Of a stretch of DNA of 64,000 nt, positions 11,095 through 22,493 are shown piece after piece. The stretch's first letter is position 1. Each line of letters begins with the position of its first letter. The position numbers and the translations under genes were made by a program. The notes beneath the pieces were generated by a model. It saw only the letters and a program-made list of their open reading frames with translations. It was not told where the DNA came from and ran no database searches. This DNA is from Azolla caroliniana (taxonomy: Eukaryota > Polypodiophyta), in NCBI GenBank assembly GCA_043228905.1, contig JBHGNT010000013.1, positions 10,478,001 to 10,542,000 on the forward strand. Direction: 5' to 3'.

Positions 11095-11333
11095 TGTTAT
11101 ACATGTATCCCCCATACATGCTAAGTGTGAAAAGGCCAAAATTGGTCTTCCACTTAGTAGTGTGTGGGGAGAGGGTTTGGTGTGTGTGTGAGTAAAACCC
11201 CTCCGAGACATAATGTGTGAGGTAGAGTATACAACCAACGTTTTCTCTGTTTTCCCCCTTTTTTTCAGAAACAGAGTTTTTCTTCACAGAACCAAAATTC
11301 TCTCTTAGCTCTCTATTATTCCGTTTTATAACA
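11095..11333 (+). repeat. Copia A 3' LTR
   Basis: 239 bp partner of 864-1102, with TGTTATACAT start and TTTTATAACA end. CATTA follows as target duplication. Confidence 0.92.
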
Positions 11334-12560
11334 CATTAAAGGGAGTGCGAGGACTTTTGGGAGGCCTTACGGAGGAACATCATCTACTTTTTGAACAACA
11401 GGTCTACTCGACAGAGAGTAGGTGCCCCTTGGAATTAAACCAAGGCCACGGAGGAATGAAGAGGTTAATGGAAGAGGCTGAAGAGCGGTATGTGCAACTA
11501 GTCCACTACTCGGCATCAACCATGATTTTAGTATGGAATGAGCAAAGTGCAAAGAAGAAAAGAGGTTGACTTTTGGTCACCCATCCTTGGAAGCCTCTCT
11601 AAGGGGAATCTCCGTAAGGAAGAACCGAACCAACAGGAGAAAAGGGTCCAAGAGGCGACTAGATCGAGAGATTTGGTAGAAGAGAAGATGGGCTTAGTAG
11701 AAGCCACCTGTCATAACTATGAAGTTTTGGTCAAAGAAAAGAGTACAAGGAATCATGAGGGAGATATGATACCAGAGGTGCACAAAGAAGGGAGGAGCCA
11801 AACCTAACCCTAGCACACAATGAAAAGGGGAAAGAGAAGGGAAATCCCTTGAACTTCAAGTTTTGCTCGGAGATCGAACAAGCAACGAACCTAAAGAAAG
11901 TGATGGAGGAAAGGATCCTCAATAATCATGTAGATTTTACTCTGCAAGAGGTCCTCGACATAACAAAAAGAGAGTTCCACAATGCCATCATCGACAATAT
12001 GAGGAGGAAGTGGCTCTCGACCACGCAAGAAGGGATGAAACCCATGAACATGAATGTTGTGTCAATTGAGGTGCTCGAAGTTGATGAGGACTATGCAAAC
12101 AATCACTAGATGAGGCCACATTGGGGAAGGGTGTCAATAGAAACCTTTGCAAGGATAGGGGACGTTAAAGAGCCAATGATAGCATTGAGAAACCATGGAT
12201 CCGAATCAATCTAATGTCTATGAACTTCTACGAGAAAGGAAAGTGGCCGATCGACACGAAACATGACAAGAAGATTAGAGCGGCGACCCGAGCAATGATG
12301 AGCTAATGGGGCTTGCCCAAATGCATAGGTGATGGTAGGGGACGTGGAAATTGACCAACGCTTCTTCTCTGAAGATACACCCTCTCATATGGTCATCTTG
12401 GGCGAGTCATACATAACGGCGACTTGTATGGAGACGACGGTGCTAGACAATGGGTCGGCATATGCAAGGGTCAAGAAATAAGATGGGAGGAATTCAGTCC
12501 AATGCCTTACAATGGGGCCCAACCATGAGTGTAACCGAGACTCCTCAAAAGTAAAAGGTA
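11334..12560 (+). pseudogene. Relic of the old gypsy-like element (right half): knuckle end to protease
   Basis: Directly continues the knuckle cut at 863. In one frame ECEDFWEALRRNIIYFLNN, then in another GHGGMKRLMEEAEERYVQLV and VHYSAS. About 11849-12105 reads FKFCSEIEQATNLKKVMEE and DITKREFHNAIIDNMRRKWL, and about 12330-12540 reads SHMVILGESYITATCMETT with NGSAYARVK, which fits the C-terminal hydrophobic-Gly motif of a retropepsin. Several frameshifts and stops. Identity as a gypsy gag/protease relic is moderately sure; the exact clade is not. Confidence 0.55.
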
Positions 12561-13784
12561 GGAGGAGTTTTGATGCAGGTTATTAAGACATGAGACCACA
12601 ATAGCTTAGTGTAATCTTATGTTTGTTATATAAATCTCTAGTTTCAAACCTAATCTCGTTAAATGTTGTTCTACTACGGGAGAGTGAGAATGAAAATGAA
12701 AGTAACTCATGTGTTAAAAGTTGCTCTGGCATTGAGTTCCCCTTTCCTTCGAATTGTCGCTTCCCTTGACTCCTCCGAGCTCTTGACTCCCATGAGCCTT
12801 TGACTCCTACGAGCCTTCAACTCGCGAGGAGACTTTGACTTCAAGATTTTGACTTCCCAAACATCCACTCCCTCCTAGTCCTTCTTCCTCCCTAGTCCTT
12901 CGAGATTTTGGCCATGCTCGAGTAGCACATGCATGCACGATTATGAGACAATGTGTGTACCAAGCAATGGTCGATTTGCCGACGGTCGTTCCCCTTGTCC
13001 ATGGTGGAATTGGTGGATGTAGTTGTGTTTAGGAATGCGCAACGTGGCACATGTTTTGTTTTTGTTGTCCTCACATTCTCATCAATATTGTATTAGTCTT
13101 GGCAATGATTGTATTGTGGAACCATACAAAATTCACAAGAGATTTAGGCTGCACTCGCCACTCATATATGTGTGTATGGAATTCCTGAGCCCAATTCATG
13201 GGTTTAGGGTCATATCCCATTTCATGACTTTCCCAGCTACATAGAGAATACTACTATGGAGCCTATATCTCCGATTTGTGCGATTGCGTGGCATTTGTCA
13301 TGGAGGTTCTTAGGTACTTCGATCAATCATCATCATTCCCATCCTTTGAAATCACTCAAGTTACTTGTGATAATTTCTAGTATCACCTTTGGCTGTTTCT
13401 TCTGCTTCTTCTTGGTGAGGGGAGTGTTGTTGGTGGCGAAGTGTAAGGTATTGCGGATGTCAACAACAACGAATTTGAATTTGACTAGGTCGGTATTGTC
13501 AAAAGGGTGCATACTTACTTCCGTGGTCCATGGGTCATAGCCTTCCAAGAACCGTTGGAGTAATTTTGTGATGACTCCACTAGGGCTTATACCAAGGAAA
13601 TATTTAAGCTCAAGTTGAGCTACCATATCGAATATTGTGGGCTCTTGTTATTAGAGTTGTGTGGCTACTTTTGGTAACCGATATTTGCATTCCAAATCGT
13701 GGATATTGGTTTTGAAAATTAATGACCCCCCACATCCCATGATCCGGAAAAAACGAATATTCAAGTTTGACAATGTCAGGAGAC
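12561..13784. other. No gene recognised; short GACTCC-rich repeats
   Basis: 12750-12860 has a loose tandem repeat built on TTGACTCCTACGAGCC. Minus-strand readings at 13333-13813 (KLLQRFLEGYDPWTTE and neighbours) look protein-like but match nothing I know, and are broken. They may be another old gag relic. Confidence 0.4.
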
Positions 13785-14035
13785 TGTTGGGCTAAAAGTC
13801 CCACTCTAACCACTTGTATCCTAGTGTGAACATGTGCTCACAGTTAGGGCTAAGTTACCCTAACTATATAAGTGAGAGACTAAGCATTGTAAAAAGTGTC
13901 AGTTCGGAAGTTAATGCAATACAATATTCTTTTGAGCACATAGTCATTTCTCTTTCTCTACATAATCATCTTGGCTATTTGCGTCTTTTCTTGTTTGTTT
14001 GACTAACCAACAGGTCCTCAACTTCATATTCAACA
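13785..14035 (+). repeat. Copia F 5' LTR
   Basis: 251 bp, starts TGTTGGGCTAAAAGTCCC and ends TATTCAACA. TATA box CTATATAAG lies at about 13863-13871. Only one copy in the window, so ends rest on TG/CA and PBS spacing. Confidence 0.78.
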
Positions 14036-14037
14036 AC

Positions 14038-14049
14038 TGGTATCAGAGC
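14038..14049 (+). promoter_or_regulatory. Copia F primer-binding site
   Basis: TGGTATCAGAGC, exact initiator-Met type, two bases after the LTR. Confidence 0.88.
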
Positions 14050-14145
14050 GACTTGTAGTTCGGCAACAACAACAACACAAATTTGAGAAGAGAAGAAAAG
14101 GCTGAAGGAAAGGACTAGATCAACAAACCTCACTTCCTACAAAAC

Positions 14146-15790
14146 ATGGCTTCAACATCCGGTAGAGGAGTAGAAATCCGAAAGTTCAACAACAAAACAT
14201 TTGCCCTATGGAAGGAGATGATGGAGGATGTATTGATCTGAAAGTTCAACAATAAAAGAGACATATTTTGTAAAGGGTTTTTTCTTCTCGAAGGAATGAG
14301 ATTTTCTATTTGGCATTCTTTCTTCTTCCGTACTTGAGGGGGTAGCTCTGTATGGTGTTTTATTCATAACTCTCAATTCTGACATCTGTTCTCGACATTC
14401 TATAGCTCTTGGAAAGCTCTTTCTAAGGGTTTTCCAATCTGTGTTTGCACGCTTAATTTCATTACATCAGTGGAACAATACAAGGATTTTCATCTTCACA
14501 GGTACAATTGCAAGCTACTCGTGGCTATTGGGATACATTCGTCTCGACTTCCTACTCTTCCCTTCTTCTTATTTTCACTCTCTTAGTTCAGAACCCTAAT
14601 GGTTCCGCTCAGACACACCAACTTCTTTGATGCGATAACGTAAAATCAAGGCAATATGGCACAACAACAAGCCAACCTCGGTGATAGCAGATGAATGCAT
14701 CCGCTCCCTGGAAGAAATAGCTAGGTCAACCATCCAAATGCATCTGGCCGAAAACGTCTACTTCAGTATGGCCAAAGAAACATTGACATTTGCCTTGTGG
14801 GAGACGCTCCAAGACATTTACGAAAAGAAGTCCTCCTCATTAAAGCTCATATTGATCCGACGACTGTTCAATATGAAGATGAGAGAGACGGATTCGGCGA
14901 CCTATCACATCAATACCTTCAGTCGAGTGTTGTCCGAACTCCTCTCCCAAGGGATTAACTTCGAAGAAGAAGTGAAAACCCTTACCCTCCTTTTGAGCTT
15001 GCCGTCAAGTTAGGAGGTATTCTGCATGACTTTTGCCAACAACTGTCCGAATCTAAATCTAGATGAGGCGATCAAACAAGTTCTCATTGAGGATATTCGG
15101 CGAAAATCGATGGGACTCACCATCGACAATTTGGCAAAGCCCACCATTCGACCGAGTTGATTGAACGATCCAGTCGATCGAGAGAACAAGTCGAAAGAAC
15201 CGGTAGAAACACTAGTAGACCAAGAAAGAGGGGAGACCGACATCGGTCGAAGTCGAGGAATGGTCAACCAAATGATTTCTGCACCCACTACAGAAAAGTT
15301 GGTCACAATGTTTCCGATTGTTGTTCGATTAAGAGAAAGGAGAGTGGTCGACATTCGAACGGAATTAAGGATGTTCTGACTTGAACCATTCTCCAGTCGG
15401 CAACCAAATCAATGTTGTCAACTCCCGATCACGAGAAATCCTCTTTCTAGAGGACTCGATGATCGGAGAAGTCATCTACAGTGCGCAAGACGCACAAGCA
15501 TGGCTACTGGAATCCGGTGCCACATTTCACGTGACCCAAATATCGAATGGTTTTTGAACTATTTGACCGAAGTTGATGACATTGTCCGACTAGGCAATGG
15601 GTAGGAATGCAAAATTTCCGGAATCAGCGAACTACCAATTCAATTGCCAAATGATAGTACAATTGTCCTACACCATGTTCGGCACGTACCCAAGCTCTAA
15701 AGGAGTCTGGTCTCCATCGGCATGTTAGCCAAAGATGGGTACCGAATGACTCTCAACGAGTCATCATGGATGATCAGTTGATGAAACATT
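14146..15790 (+). pseudogene. Copia F gag and protease
   Basis: ATG 14146 starts MASTSGRGVEIRKFNNKTF and ALWKEMMEDVL, then an insert of about 430 bp without coding match interrupts. Gag resumes at 14681: IARSTIQMHLAENVYF, LWETLQDIYEKKSSSLK and LTLLLSLPSS, then a TAG at 15011. The knuckle near 15280 reads CTHYRKVGHNVSDC, second Cys lost. Protease at about 15495 reads AWLLESGATFHVT (Glu for the catalytic Asp), followed by LHHVRHVPKL and SLVSIGMLAKDGY. Stops and frame changes throughout. Confidence 0.75.
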
Positions 15791-15900
15791 AAAATCAGGA
15801 ACGGATGCAAGCATAACAAAATACTGGGTCATTTGAAACAGGTAATATGTCACATTTTAAGAATTGTCCGTCAAAAAAAGGCATAAAATAGGTTGTTTCA

Positions 15901-16114
15901 CAAATATTGGGGCCGCATACGTAAAGGAATTTAAAAAATGACCAAGAATATGTTGAATTTTAGCATGTCCAAAAGTTTAGGGCTTTCCAAAAATGCCTCA
16001 ATAATAGACACTAAAATCATACAAAAGAGTGCACAAAATTTAATAAATGACTACCACTTATATTTATACATATTCGCGGATTGACATTTTGATACAAAAT
16101 ACAATATTTACAAT
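15901..16114. other. AT-rich, no gene seen
   Basis: Possible 3' flank of the minus-strand pseudogene that follows. Confidence 0.4.
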
Positions 16115-18693
16115 TCATGTATCACTTCCCAAAGATATGCCGTCATTTTCAAAAATATCTGATGCATTAGAAGAGCCAAGTGAGGTCTCATCCTCATCAT
16201 CACTGGCAACCAACACATTGTCTTCATTCAATTGCAATCCAACATCAACATGATTATGAGACATGCTCCTCGTTTGTATTTGTGTCATGTCGGGAGTCAC
16301 ATTTGGGACCTTCTCTTTTATTATCTTGATGGTGCTCTTTCTTAGATTTCTTGTTTTGGTGAAGGAGAAGTCATACACTAAGATGTCTACCGAATCCAAT
16401 GTAAGAGTAGATGTGCTCGGTAGATTCTTTCTTTTTCTCTTTTTGTTTAATATGCCTTGGACATCCTTAACCATCTCGAAAGAGTACTTTCCAACAAATG
16501 TATTTGGGGAAGAGCTGTGATACCAATGAACCAAAATTGACTTAACATGTTTGCCTTCTTCAACTTTCATTATTTTAAGAATTTTAGCAATCCAATTGGG
16601 ATGGCCTAACTCATCACCATAAGCTAATGTCGCAACCAACATACCAACTTGTAGCTCCTGCAAATTGCCTTATTATCTTGCTTCTACCGAACGTGATATT
16701 CTTGGTCCCACATAAATATCTCTTTGTCGTAGGCGAACAAGATTATTAACTTCGGTATTTTCTAATGACCGTTGATGAGTCGTGGACACCAAGGATCTTA
16801 CACCAATATTCCATGTGAACAGATGTTGGAGCGGCCAGTATCCAGCAAGGTGGTTTTCCAAAATCGTATGCTAATGATTGAAAAAGGTACCCCACCATTC
16901 AACATTTCATTATCCACGTACTTCTTGGTGCGCTCAATATATTTTTGTTTCTCTTCAAGGCATCACATCCAATTTATTTTTTGGCCATTACTCGAAGTAC
17001 CTGAAGCCAATTTTTTATGGTCTTCATACAACATTTGTTCTGCACCAAGGATTTCCGAAACTAGAAAGTGCAATAAGAGCCTACAACCATGTTGTGGTTC
17101 CCATTGTGAACTAGATGAGTACTGTTTGGCATACAACAATGTTGTGTTTTGACTCATAGAACTCTTTTTAATGAGGAAGACGTGGTTGAAATTTATATTA
17201 TTAAGTGGTGCAAGAACCTTGCTTTTAGTCCCATCGTCATCCATGCAAAATCGTTTGAAATCGTACACCTCGTTCAAATGTTGTACTTCTAGCTTTGGAG
17301 TATAAGCTTCTACGATCAACTTTGATAGCGTTGGGAGAGTAAAAGCATCACATCTAGCTAATTTCTTCGAGAACCTACTAAACATCTGATCTATGTGATC
17401 ATGGGTATGACCAATTAATAAGAAGTTCACCTTAATCTTCTTAAATATGCCATTCTCTACGAGCATGCTTAAATAACCGAAAATAGTCGAGTTTTTGTTT
17501 TCTCTAGCTATGTTGTCCAGTTGCACGTATAGAATTGGCGAGAGGATACGTTGTCAAGTCTGTAAAACTCTTTGTATGACTGTCATTGTAAGATTAGGAT
17601 CATTGTGGATATTGGGATAAGTCAAGAAGACTTGAGGCCTAATTGATTGACAGTACAACAAGCAATCCAGTAAATGCATTTGAACAAGGCACTCATCACC
17701 AATGTCCTTGGGCAACCTTTGAAAGTGTGGCAAACAAGTCTTCTTCTAATCCATGCCATCTATAATCAAGCACATATACTTCTCCGGTGATTGCAACGCT
17801 TTTTGTCGGTGATGCATAGCTTTTGACCATTCCAAGGCGTGACTTTCACGATGTTCTTTCAATAGATTCTTATAATTCTTTATTTCTTCATCATTTCTCC
17901 TAGTCTTTGCCATGCTTTTTAGATTTGCACAAACTTAACAAACACCCATCTGAACCTTACGAGGTATAATGACATTATTAAACTGCAATCTCTATAATCG
18001 ATTAAAATGTTTATATTGTATGTACTGCACAATTTCTAACAACATGTCATCCTTATAAGCTTGGGATATAGCCTCTAGACGTTGTTGAATACGATACAGC
18101 CTCATATTACCAATGCTATAAGAAATCTTGAAAGCAATTCAACAACATTTAATAGAAAGTGTAAAGTAATATTCAACATGTGTTGAATTTGCTACAACTA
18201 TGTGATCTAGATATAGTTGCATATGTGAAATAAAAAATGTATCTTGTTCTTCACCATTGAGTGATAAGTATTTTTCTCGTAATATCCTTGCGTTTATCTT
18301 GCCAAATTTGGAGGGACATGGACTTCCACAGCATGACTTGTTCATGTCTATTGCAATTTGACAATCCAAAGTCAAAAAGTTGAATCTCTTGACACTAACT
18401 TGACAGGGAACTTGTTTAAAAATGAGAGGTTTAGTTACGCAAGTCACATCACTAGACGCATTAACTTGATCCATATTTGCACATGAGTTGCTAATTTGAA
18501 GAGCACATGAGTTAGTAGGCTTGATCGAGAAAACAAAGTTCGAGCTAGGCATAACATCACAAGTCGACAATTGAGGTTGATCACTCTATTTAGGTACATA
18601 ATTGTACTCATCAACTGAGAATAAAGAGGAGTTATTAGATAATGTAAAAGGATCTACGGAAAATTGAGAAAATAGAGTAGAAGTTGATGACAT
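16115..18693 (-). pseudogene. DUF7869-like transposon-associated protein, decayed
   Basis: Minus strand from ATG 18693 (MSSTSTLFSQFSVDP). The N-terminal part holds a Cys pair CCGSPCPSKFGKINARI (about 18350-18300) and SLNGEEQDTFF. The central part is about 17800-16960: CLIIDGMD, RPQVFLTYPNIHNDPNLT, VQLDNIARENKNS, IFGYLSMLVENGIFKKIKV and FLLIGHTHDHIDQMFSRFSK. This is the conserved core of a large, poorly understood eukaryotic family I know as DUF7869 (name from memory). The spaced Asp residues look like a nuclease/transposase fold, which is inference. The C-terminal part (16663-16115) has ILVHWYHSSSPNTFVGKY and an acidic tail. In-frame stops and frame changes show decay. Confidence 0.65.
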
Positions 18694-18985
18694 ATTATCG
18701 ATTTTTTTAATGATCAATGAAGTTAATAAGCAATAGATGTTAGAACCAAGAGAAAAGATAGAGTGGCGGAAGAAAGATGTAAAGAGATCACAAGAAGAAA
18801 GGAATGAAATGATAAGATAAGAATGAATGTATTAAGATAGAATGAGAATGGATACAAGATAGACGATGAGGGCTTAAGATTGGTGTTGATTCAAATTGGT
18901 TTGAGAAGAATTGTATGTCTATATTTATAGGTTCCTATGGAATAACCTAGAGATTTCTATAATGTTGTAGAATGTTCTAGACCTA

Positions 18986-19038
18986 GAATATTCTAAGATG
19001 TTCTAGGATACTCTAGAATGTTCTAGAATGTTCCAGAG
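18986..19038. promoter_or_regulatory. Heat-shock-element array in second chromovirus LTR
   Basis: Eleven TTC/GAA-type units at 5 bp steps from 18986 to 19038, seven exact (GAA 18986, TTC 18991, TTC 19001, GAA 19016, TTC 19021, GAA 19026, TTC 19031). A further pair GAA/TTC lies at 18970-18977. Confidence 0.6.
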
Positions 19039-19092
19039 TATTTATAATAATCATGTATTACAAGAAGTAGCTTTTATCATCTCATATGATCA

Positions 19093-19151
19093 TAGGCTAT
19101 CTTAATGATTGGGTTCTTGAATATGTATTACAAGGTCTTGGGTTCAAGCCC
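19093..19151 (+). other. tRNA-like A/B-box module at chromovirus U3 edge
   Basis: TAGGCTATCTTAATGATTGG resembles an A box. The B box GGGTTCAAGCCC (19140-19151) is close to GGTTCGANNCC, and spacing is about 30 bp as in tRNA genes. It reads away from the element. It does not fold as a complete tRNA by eye, so it is a tRNA-derived or tRNA-mimicking relic. Confidence 0.45.
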
Positions 19152-19176
19152 AAGTGAAGCCATGATGTTTATGTAT

Positions 19177-19735
19177 TTATGTAGGGGCCGGTTTGTTTGG
19201 ATAGTAGCGATGGAAGTCGTCAACAAGAGCTTGAGCATTAGAAACATTATTGACGAGTTCCTAAGTGCGATCACTTGGAGGATAGCCTACCAAATCAACC
19301 AGATAATAGAGCTTATTCCACACAATCTTAGAATCGAGAATAGCAGTTACCTCGTATTCAGGGCTGTCAGCAAGTTGGATAGAGGGAGGAGGTGGCACAA
19401 CATGATTAGGATTGGAAGAGGTGCAACAATGTTCCAAAAGAGAGCTATGAAAGACTGTGTGAAGCCGCATGTGTGCTGGAAGATTAAGACGAAAGGTTGC
19501 ATCACTAATCTGGGCAGTGATGAGAAAAGGACCTAAGCGCTGATAATCGAGCTTGTCACATGGTCGGGTAGTCTTGATGTGATGACGAAGCAACCATACT
19601 TTGTCACCAACCTTAAAAGGAGACTTAAGACGATGATTATCTGCATTGGTCTTATGTTGTGCTTGAGTTGTCTGAAAATGTGAAGATAATGCTAACTGGA
19701 TTTGGTGTAGTCAATGAAGGTGATGCTTAGCACTA
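19177..19735 (-). pseudogene. Chromovirus integrase C-terminus with chromodomain-like tail
   Basis: Minus strand from about 19735: FKVGDKVWLLRHHIKTTRP, KLDYQRLGPFLI (the GPF/Y motif), LPAHMRLHTVFHSSLLE, then YEVTAILDSKIVWNKLYYLV and GYPPSDRT. This is the C-terminal integrase plus chromodomain of plant chromoviruses, which targets integration to marked chromatin in that family. A TAG where Trp is expected follows GYPPSDRT, before ELVNNVSNAQALVDDFHR and the TAA at 19177-19179. Everything upstream (RT, integrase core) is missing, so it is a 3' fragment. Confidence 0.82.
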
Positions 19736-22280
19736 GGGTTTCGTCCCGGGGGCTTCACTGTCAAAACTTGTATGATAGCACGTGAGTTCATCAAAAAGGG
19801 GTTTTAATTAATTAGTGAGATATAGAATATATATAAGGGTATTAATAAAGATTTGAAAAAATATATTTACATAAGGGTATTATCAATTACGTTGGGAAAA
19901 AAAATTATGTAAGCCCTTGAAATATTAGATATTTCAATGAGATAGTAAAGAATATATTATGCAAACAATATTCAAATTTGGAGTAGCATATATACATACA
20001 TATACATGCATGCATACGTATATACCTACATTCAAACATTACATCCATGAATATGTATATACATAGATTGATACATGCGTGATATTCTCCATGTGCAATA
20101 TTCTCAATATTCGAGAATACGAAATGGCCCCAAGAATATTAGAAAACCATTCATTTTGCAAAATAAATATAAAATATTTATTTATTTATTTAAATAAATT
20201 TATTTCACCAAAAAAAGAACAATTATTCATTACTAGATTATAGTTATTACTGTCAAGTGAGTTTATGAAACTTATTTTTATTAATCAATTAATGAATTAA
20301 TATTTAGAAAACGAATATTTTTATATTTATTATACAAATATTATTAGTATGAACTATGTAGATATGATTAGTTTGAAGTACTATTTTTAATGTCAAAATA
20401 AAAATATCCATAAATTTTGAGGGAATAAAAAGTGAGAAATTAATGAGCCTTTATTTTATTTTATTTATTTACTAAAAATAAAACGAATACTTATAAGTTA
20501 TACATTTATTATAAAAATTTAGTAGTGTCAAATCCCTAAGTCCCTCTTTTATTATCCCTATTTATTGTCAAGCTCCCTTTTTTTTCATCCTAGAAAATAA
20601 AAAAAAACAAAGTTTTTGTTTTTTCTTTTTAGTTAAACGAATACTTGACCACCCATTCGTATTTGTATTCGTTTGCATTCGAACGGGAAACCCGACGAAT
20701 GTGAATATGTCAATTTATGTGTATATACATACATTACACCCATTTATACATGCATATTGACTAAACATAAATATATGTAAAAATACACATTACCATATGT
20801 AAATATGTACATACACATACATACATACATTCATACTGCATACAAATTAGAATCAACCATATATATTGACATACATATATACATAATACATACAAAAGAA
20901 TTACATATTACATATATACATACACAAATGCATATATACATACAAAACACAAAAAAATTAATTACATATTATATATATACAAATCTTCATTCTTACAAAC
21001 AAGTTACATATATTACATATATATACACGTGCACACACACATAAATAAATTAGATATTACATAGCATATAATCTATACCTATTACACAATATACAAATTT
21101 ACACATACATAAATTACATATATACATATATAGATACATACATCGAAATATTACATATGTACATACATATTCTACATATCACCGTATATGGGTAAAAGCA
21201 TGTGAGTGGAAACACTTTTATAGCTAATTAACTGGTAAAATGGCCATAGCTATTTAGCTATTTGTTTAGCTAGTTTTTTGTGGGCAAATCATAAGGATCA
21301 TTAACGAAATTTTATGCTTTATTAGTTAAATATATGTCATTTAATTTATGAGAATACTAAAACATTTGAACTTTCGTTTCTCACGTAGTGGAACTTGGAG
21401 AACAATGCCCTCATCTAAACTCGATTTGAATGTCACCAAATTCCTGTTAATCCGGAGTATGAGTTCGAAATCCAAACAGATGGAGTACTTTGAGCATGAA
21501 CGCAGATGAAACTCCCGCAACAGCACAAAAACTTTGATATCGACATTACACCTTCAGAGCTACAACACACCCCCAGTTCGATCCTCGTCCAAGTATCTAT
21601 TAGTTACACATAAAAAATTCCTTTTTATTTTTCCTTTCTAATAAGTGTAACTTTGTTGCCTGTTCATCTTTTATAAAACATGATTAGGGCGAAGTCGTTG
21701 GAGTCCCAAACAAGCATGTCTCGAAGATCAGGGTGTACCAGCAAGTGTGTTTTTTATTGACAAAAAAATTGATTAGGGTTGACTTCATACATATTTCAGA
21801 TTAGGGTTTCCGATTACCTTAAATGGTTGATTTCTGATTAGGGTTTCTGATTAAGGTTTCTAAATAGGTTTTCTGATTTTTTAAGCGATTGATTTCTGAT
21901 TACTGTTGAAAATTTCAGATTTAGTGTTGGAATTTTGAACCAATTCACATTTATGATTTCAATGGTTGTGTGTCTGCAAACTTCCCCCAAATTTGATTTA
22001 GGATTTGGGTGAATGTGGCTGATTTTTTATTTTTGAGAGCGCTCCTTCTCCTTCCATTTGGATTGACCTATTCATTATTAAATTTCCACAAAAAAAGAAA
22101 TGTAACTAGTTACTAAACCACATGCAAACCGATTATTCACAAGAGCAATCCCACCATTGGTAAGTTTATGTTTGTTGCAGCGGAGTGACATCAACTGAAC
22201 CACCGTCGGGAACGAGTTAAGATGACTATGGGGAACACTAATACACAAAATTATTCCTCAATACACAAGATTATACACAA
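19736..22280. other. AT-rich intergenic DNA, no gene
   Basis: No coding similarity. 20690-21180 is dominated by ATACAT/ACATAT microsatellite. 21770-21895 has several short repeats of TCTGATTAGGGTTT. Nothing else recognised. Confidence 0.6.
20690..21180. repeat. ATACAT-type microsatellite
   Basis: Irregular (ACAT)n, (ATAC)n and (AT)n runs. The Tyr/His/Ile-rich open frame here is a by-product. Confidence 0.75.
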
Positions 22281-22493
22281 CAATATGTGGAGAACCACGG
22301 GATATTGCTCGGCCAGAACCGAGTATTGAATCACAGAAAATGGAAAGAATGAGAGAGTACACAGAAATGACACAGGAAGTTTACGTAGAAAACCCTGAAT
22401 GGGAAAAACCACGGGAGCCCATGGACTCTAACTATCACTATATGAGAGGAAATACAAAGTGGAAGCACAGAGGCAACGACCTCGTGCTCACGG

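Larger units (their letters stand above)
864..11333 (+). mobile_element. Copia A, degenerate Ty1/copia LTR retrotransposon with nested insertion
   Basis: Two direct 239 bp LTRs (864-1102 and 11095-11333) begin TGTTATACAT and end TTTTATAACA. A primer-binding site follows the left LTR and a purine-rich tract precedes the right one. Flanks are CATAA and CATTA, a 5 bp target duplication with one change. Domain order gag, protease, integrase, RT, RNase H is copia type. The element is about 10.5 kb instead of the usual 5 kb because about 5.3 kb of gypsy sequence (4866-10158) sits in the RT region, replacing roughly 60 codons. Coding parts carry stops and frameshifts, so it is not autonomous. Confidence 0.9.
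13785..15900 (+). mobile_element. Copia F, truncated Ty1/copia element (5' part)
   Basis: LTR 13785-14035, PBS 14038-14049, gag from 14146 with an unrelated insert (about 14235-14670), zinc knuckle and protease to about 15780. Integrase, RT and the 3' LTR are missing. The reading fades at about 15780-15900. The left flank is GAGAC; no right flank survives. Confidence 0.75.
18694..19176 (-). repeat. Chromovirus 3' LTR, second copy (approximate limits)
   Basis: Follows the minus-strand integrase C-terminus. TATA box CTATAAATATAG (minus strand) at about 18921-18932. Heat-shock-type TTC/GAA array upstream of it and TCAACACCAATCTTAAGCCC downstream, as in 9780-10155. The two LTRs have diverged strongly outside these blocks. 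The left end, against the pseudogene start, is not resolved. Confidence 0.5.

Noticed and set aside
7226-19735. One chromovirus split between 7.2-10.2 kb and 18.7-19.7 kb
   Set aside because: Both parts are on the minus strand but the 5' part lies at lower coordinates than the 3' part, so they are two copies.
20805-21044. Tyr/His/Ile/Thr-rich open frame
   Set aside because: Product of the ATACAT microsatellite.
21770-21895. Interstitial telomere repeat
   Set aside because: GATTAGGGTTT recurs a few times but not as a tandem TTTAGGG array.
22173-22285. Left end of solo LTR X at TGTTGCAG (22173)
   Set aside because: No matching target duplication there; TGTGGAG at 22286 with CAATA on both sides fits better.
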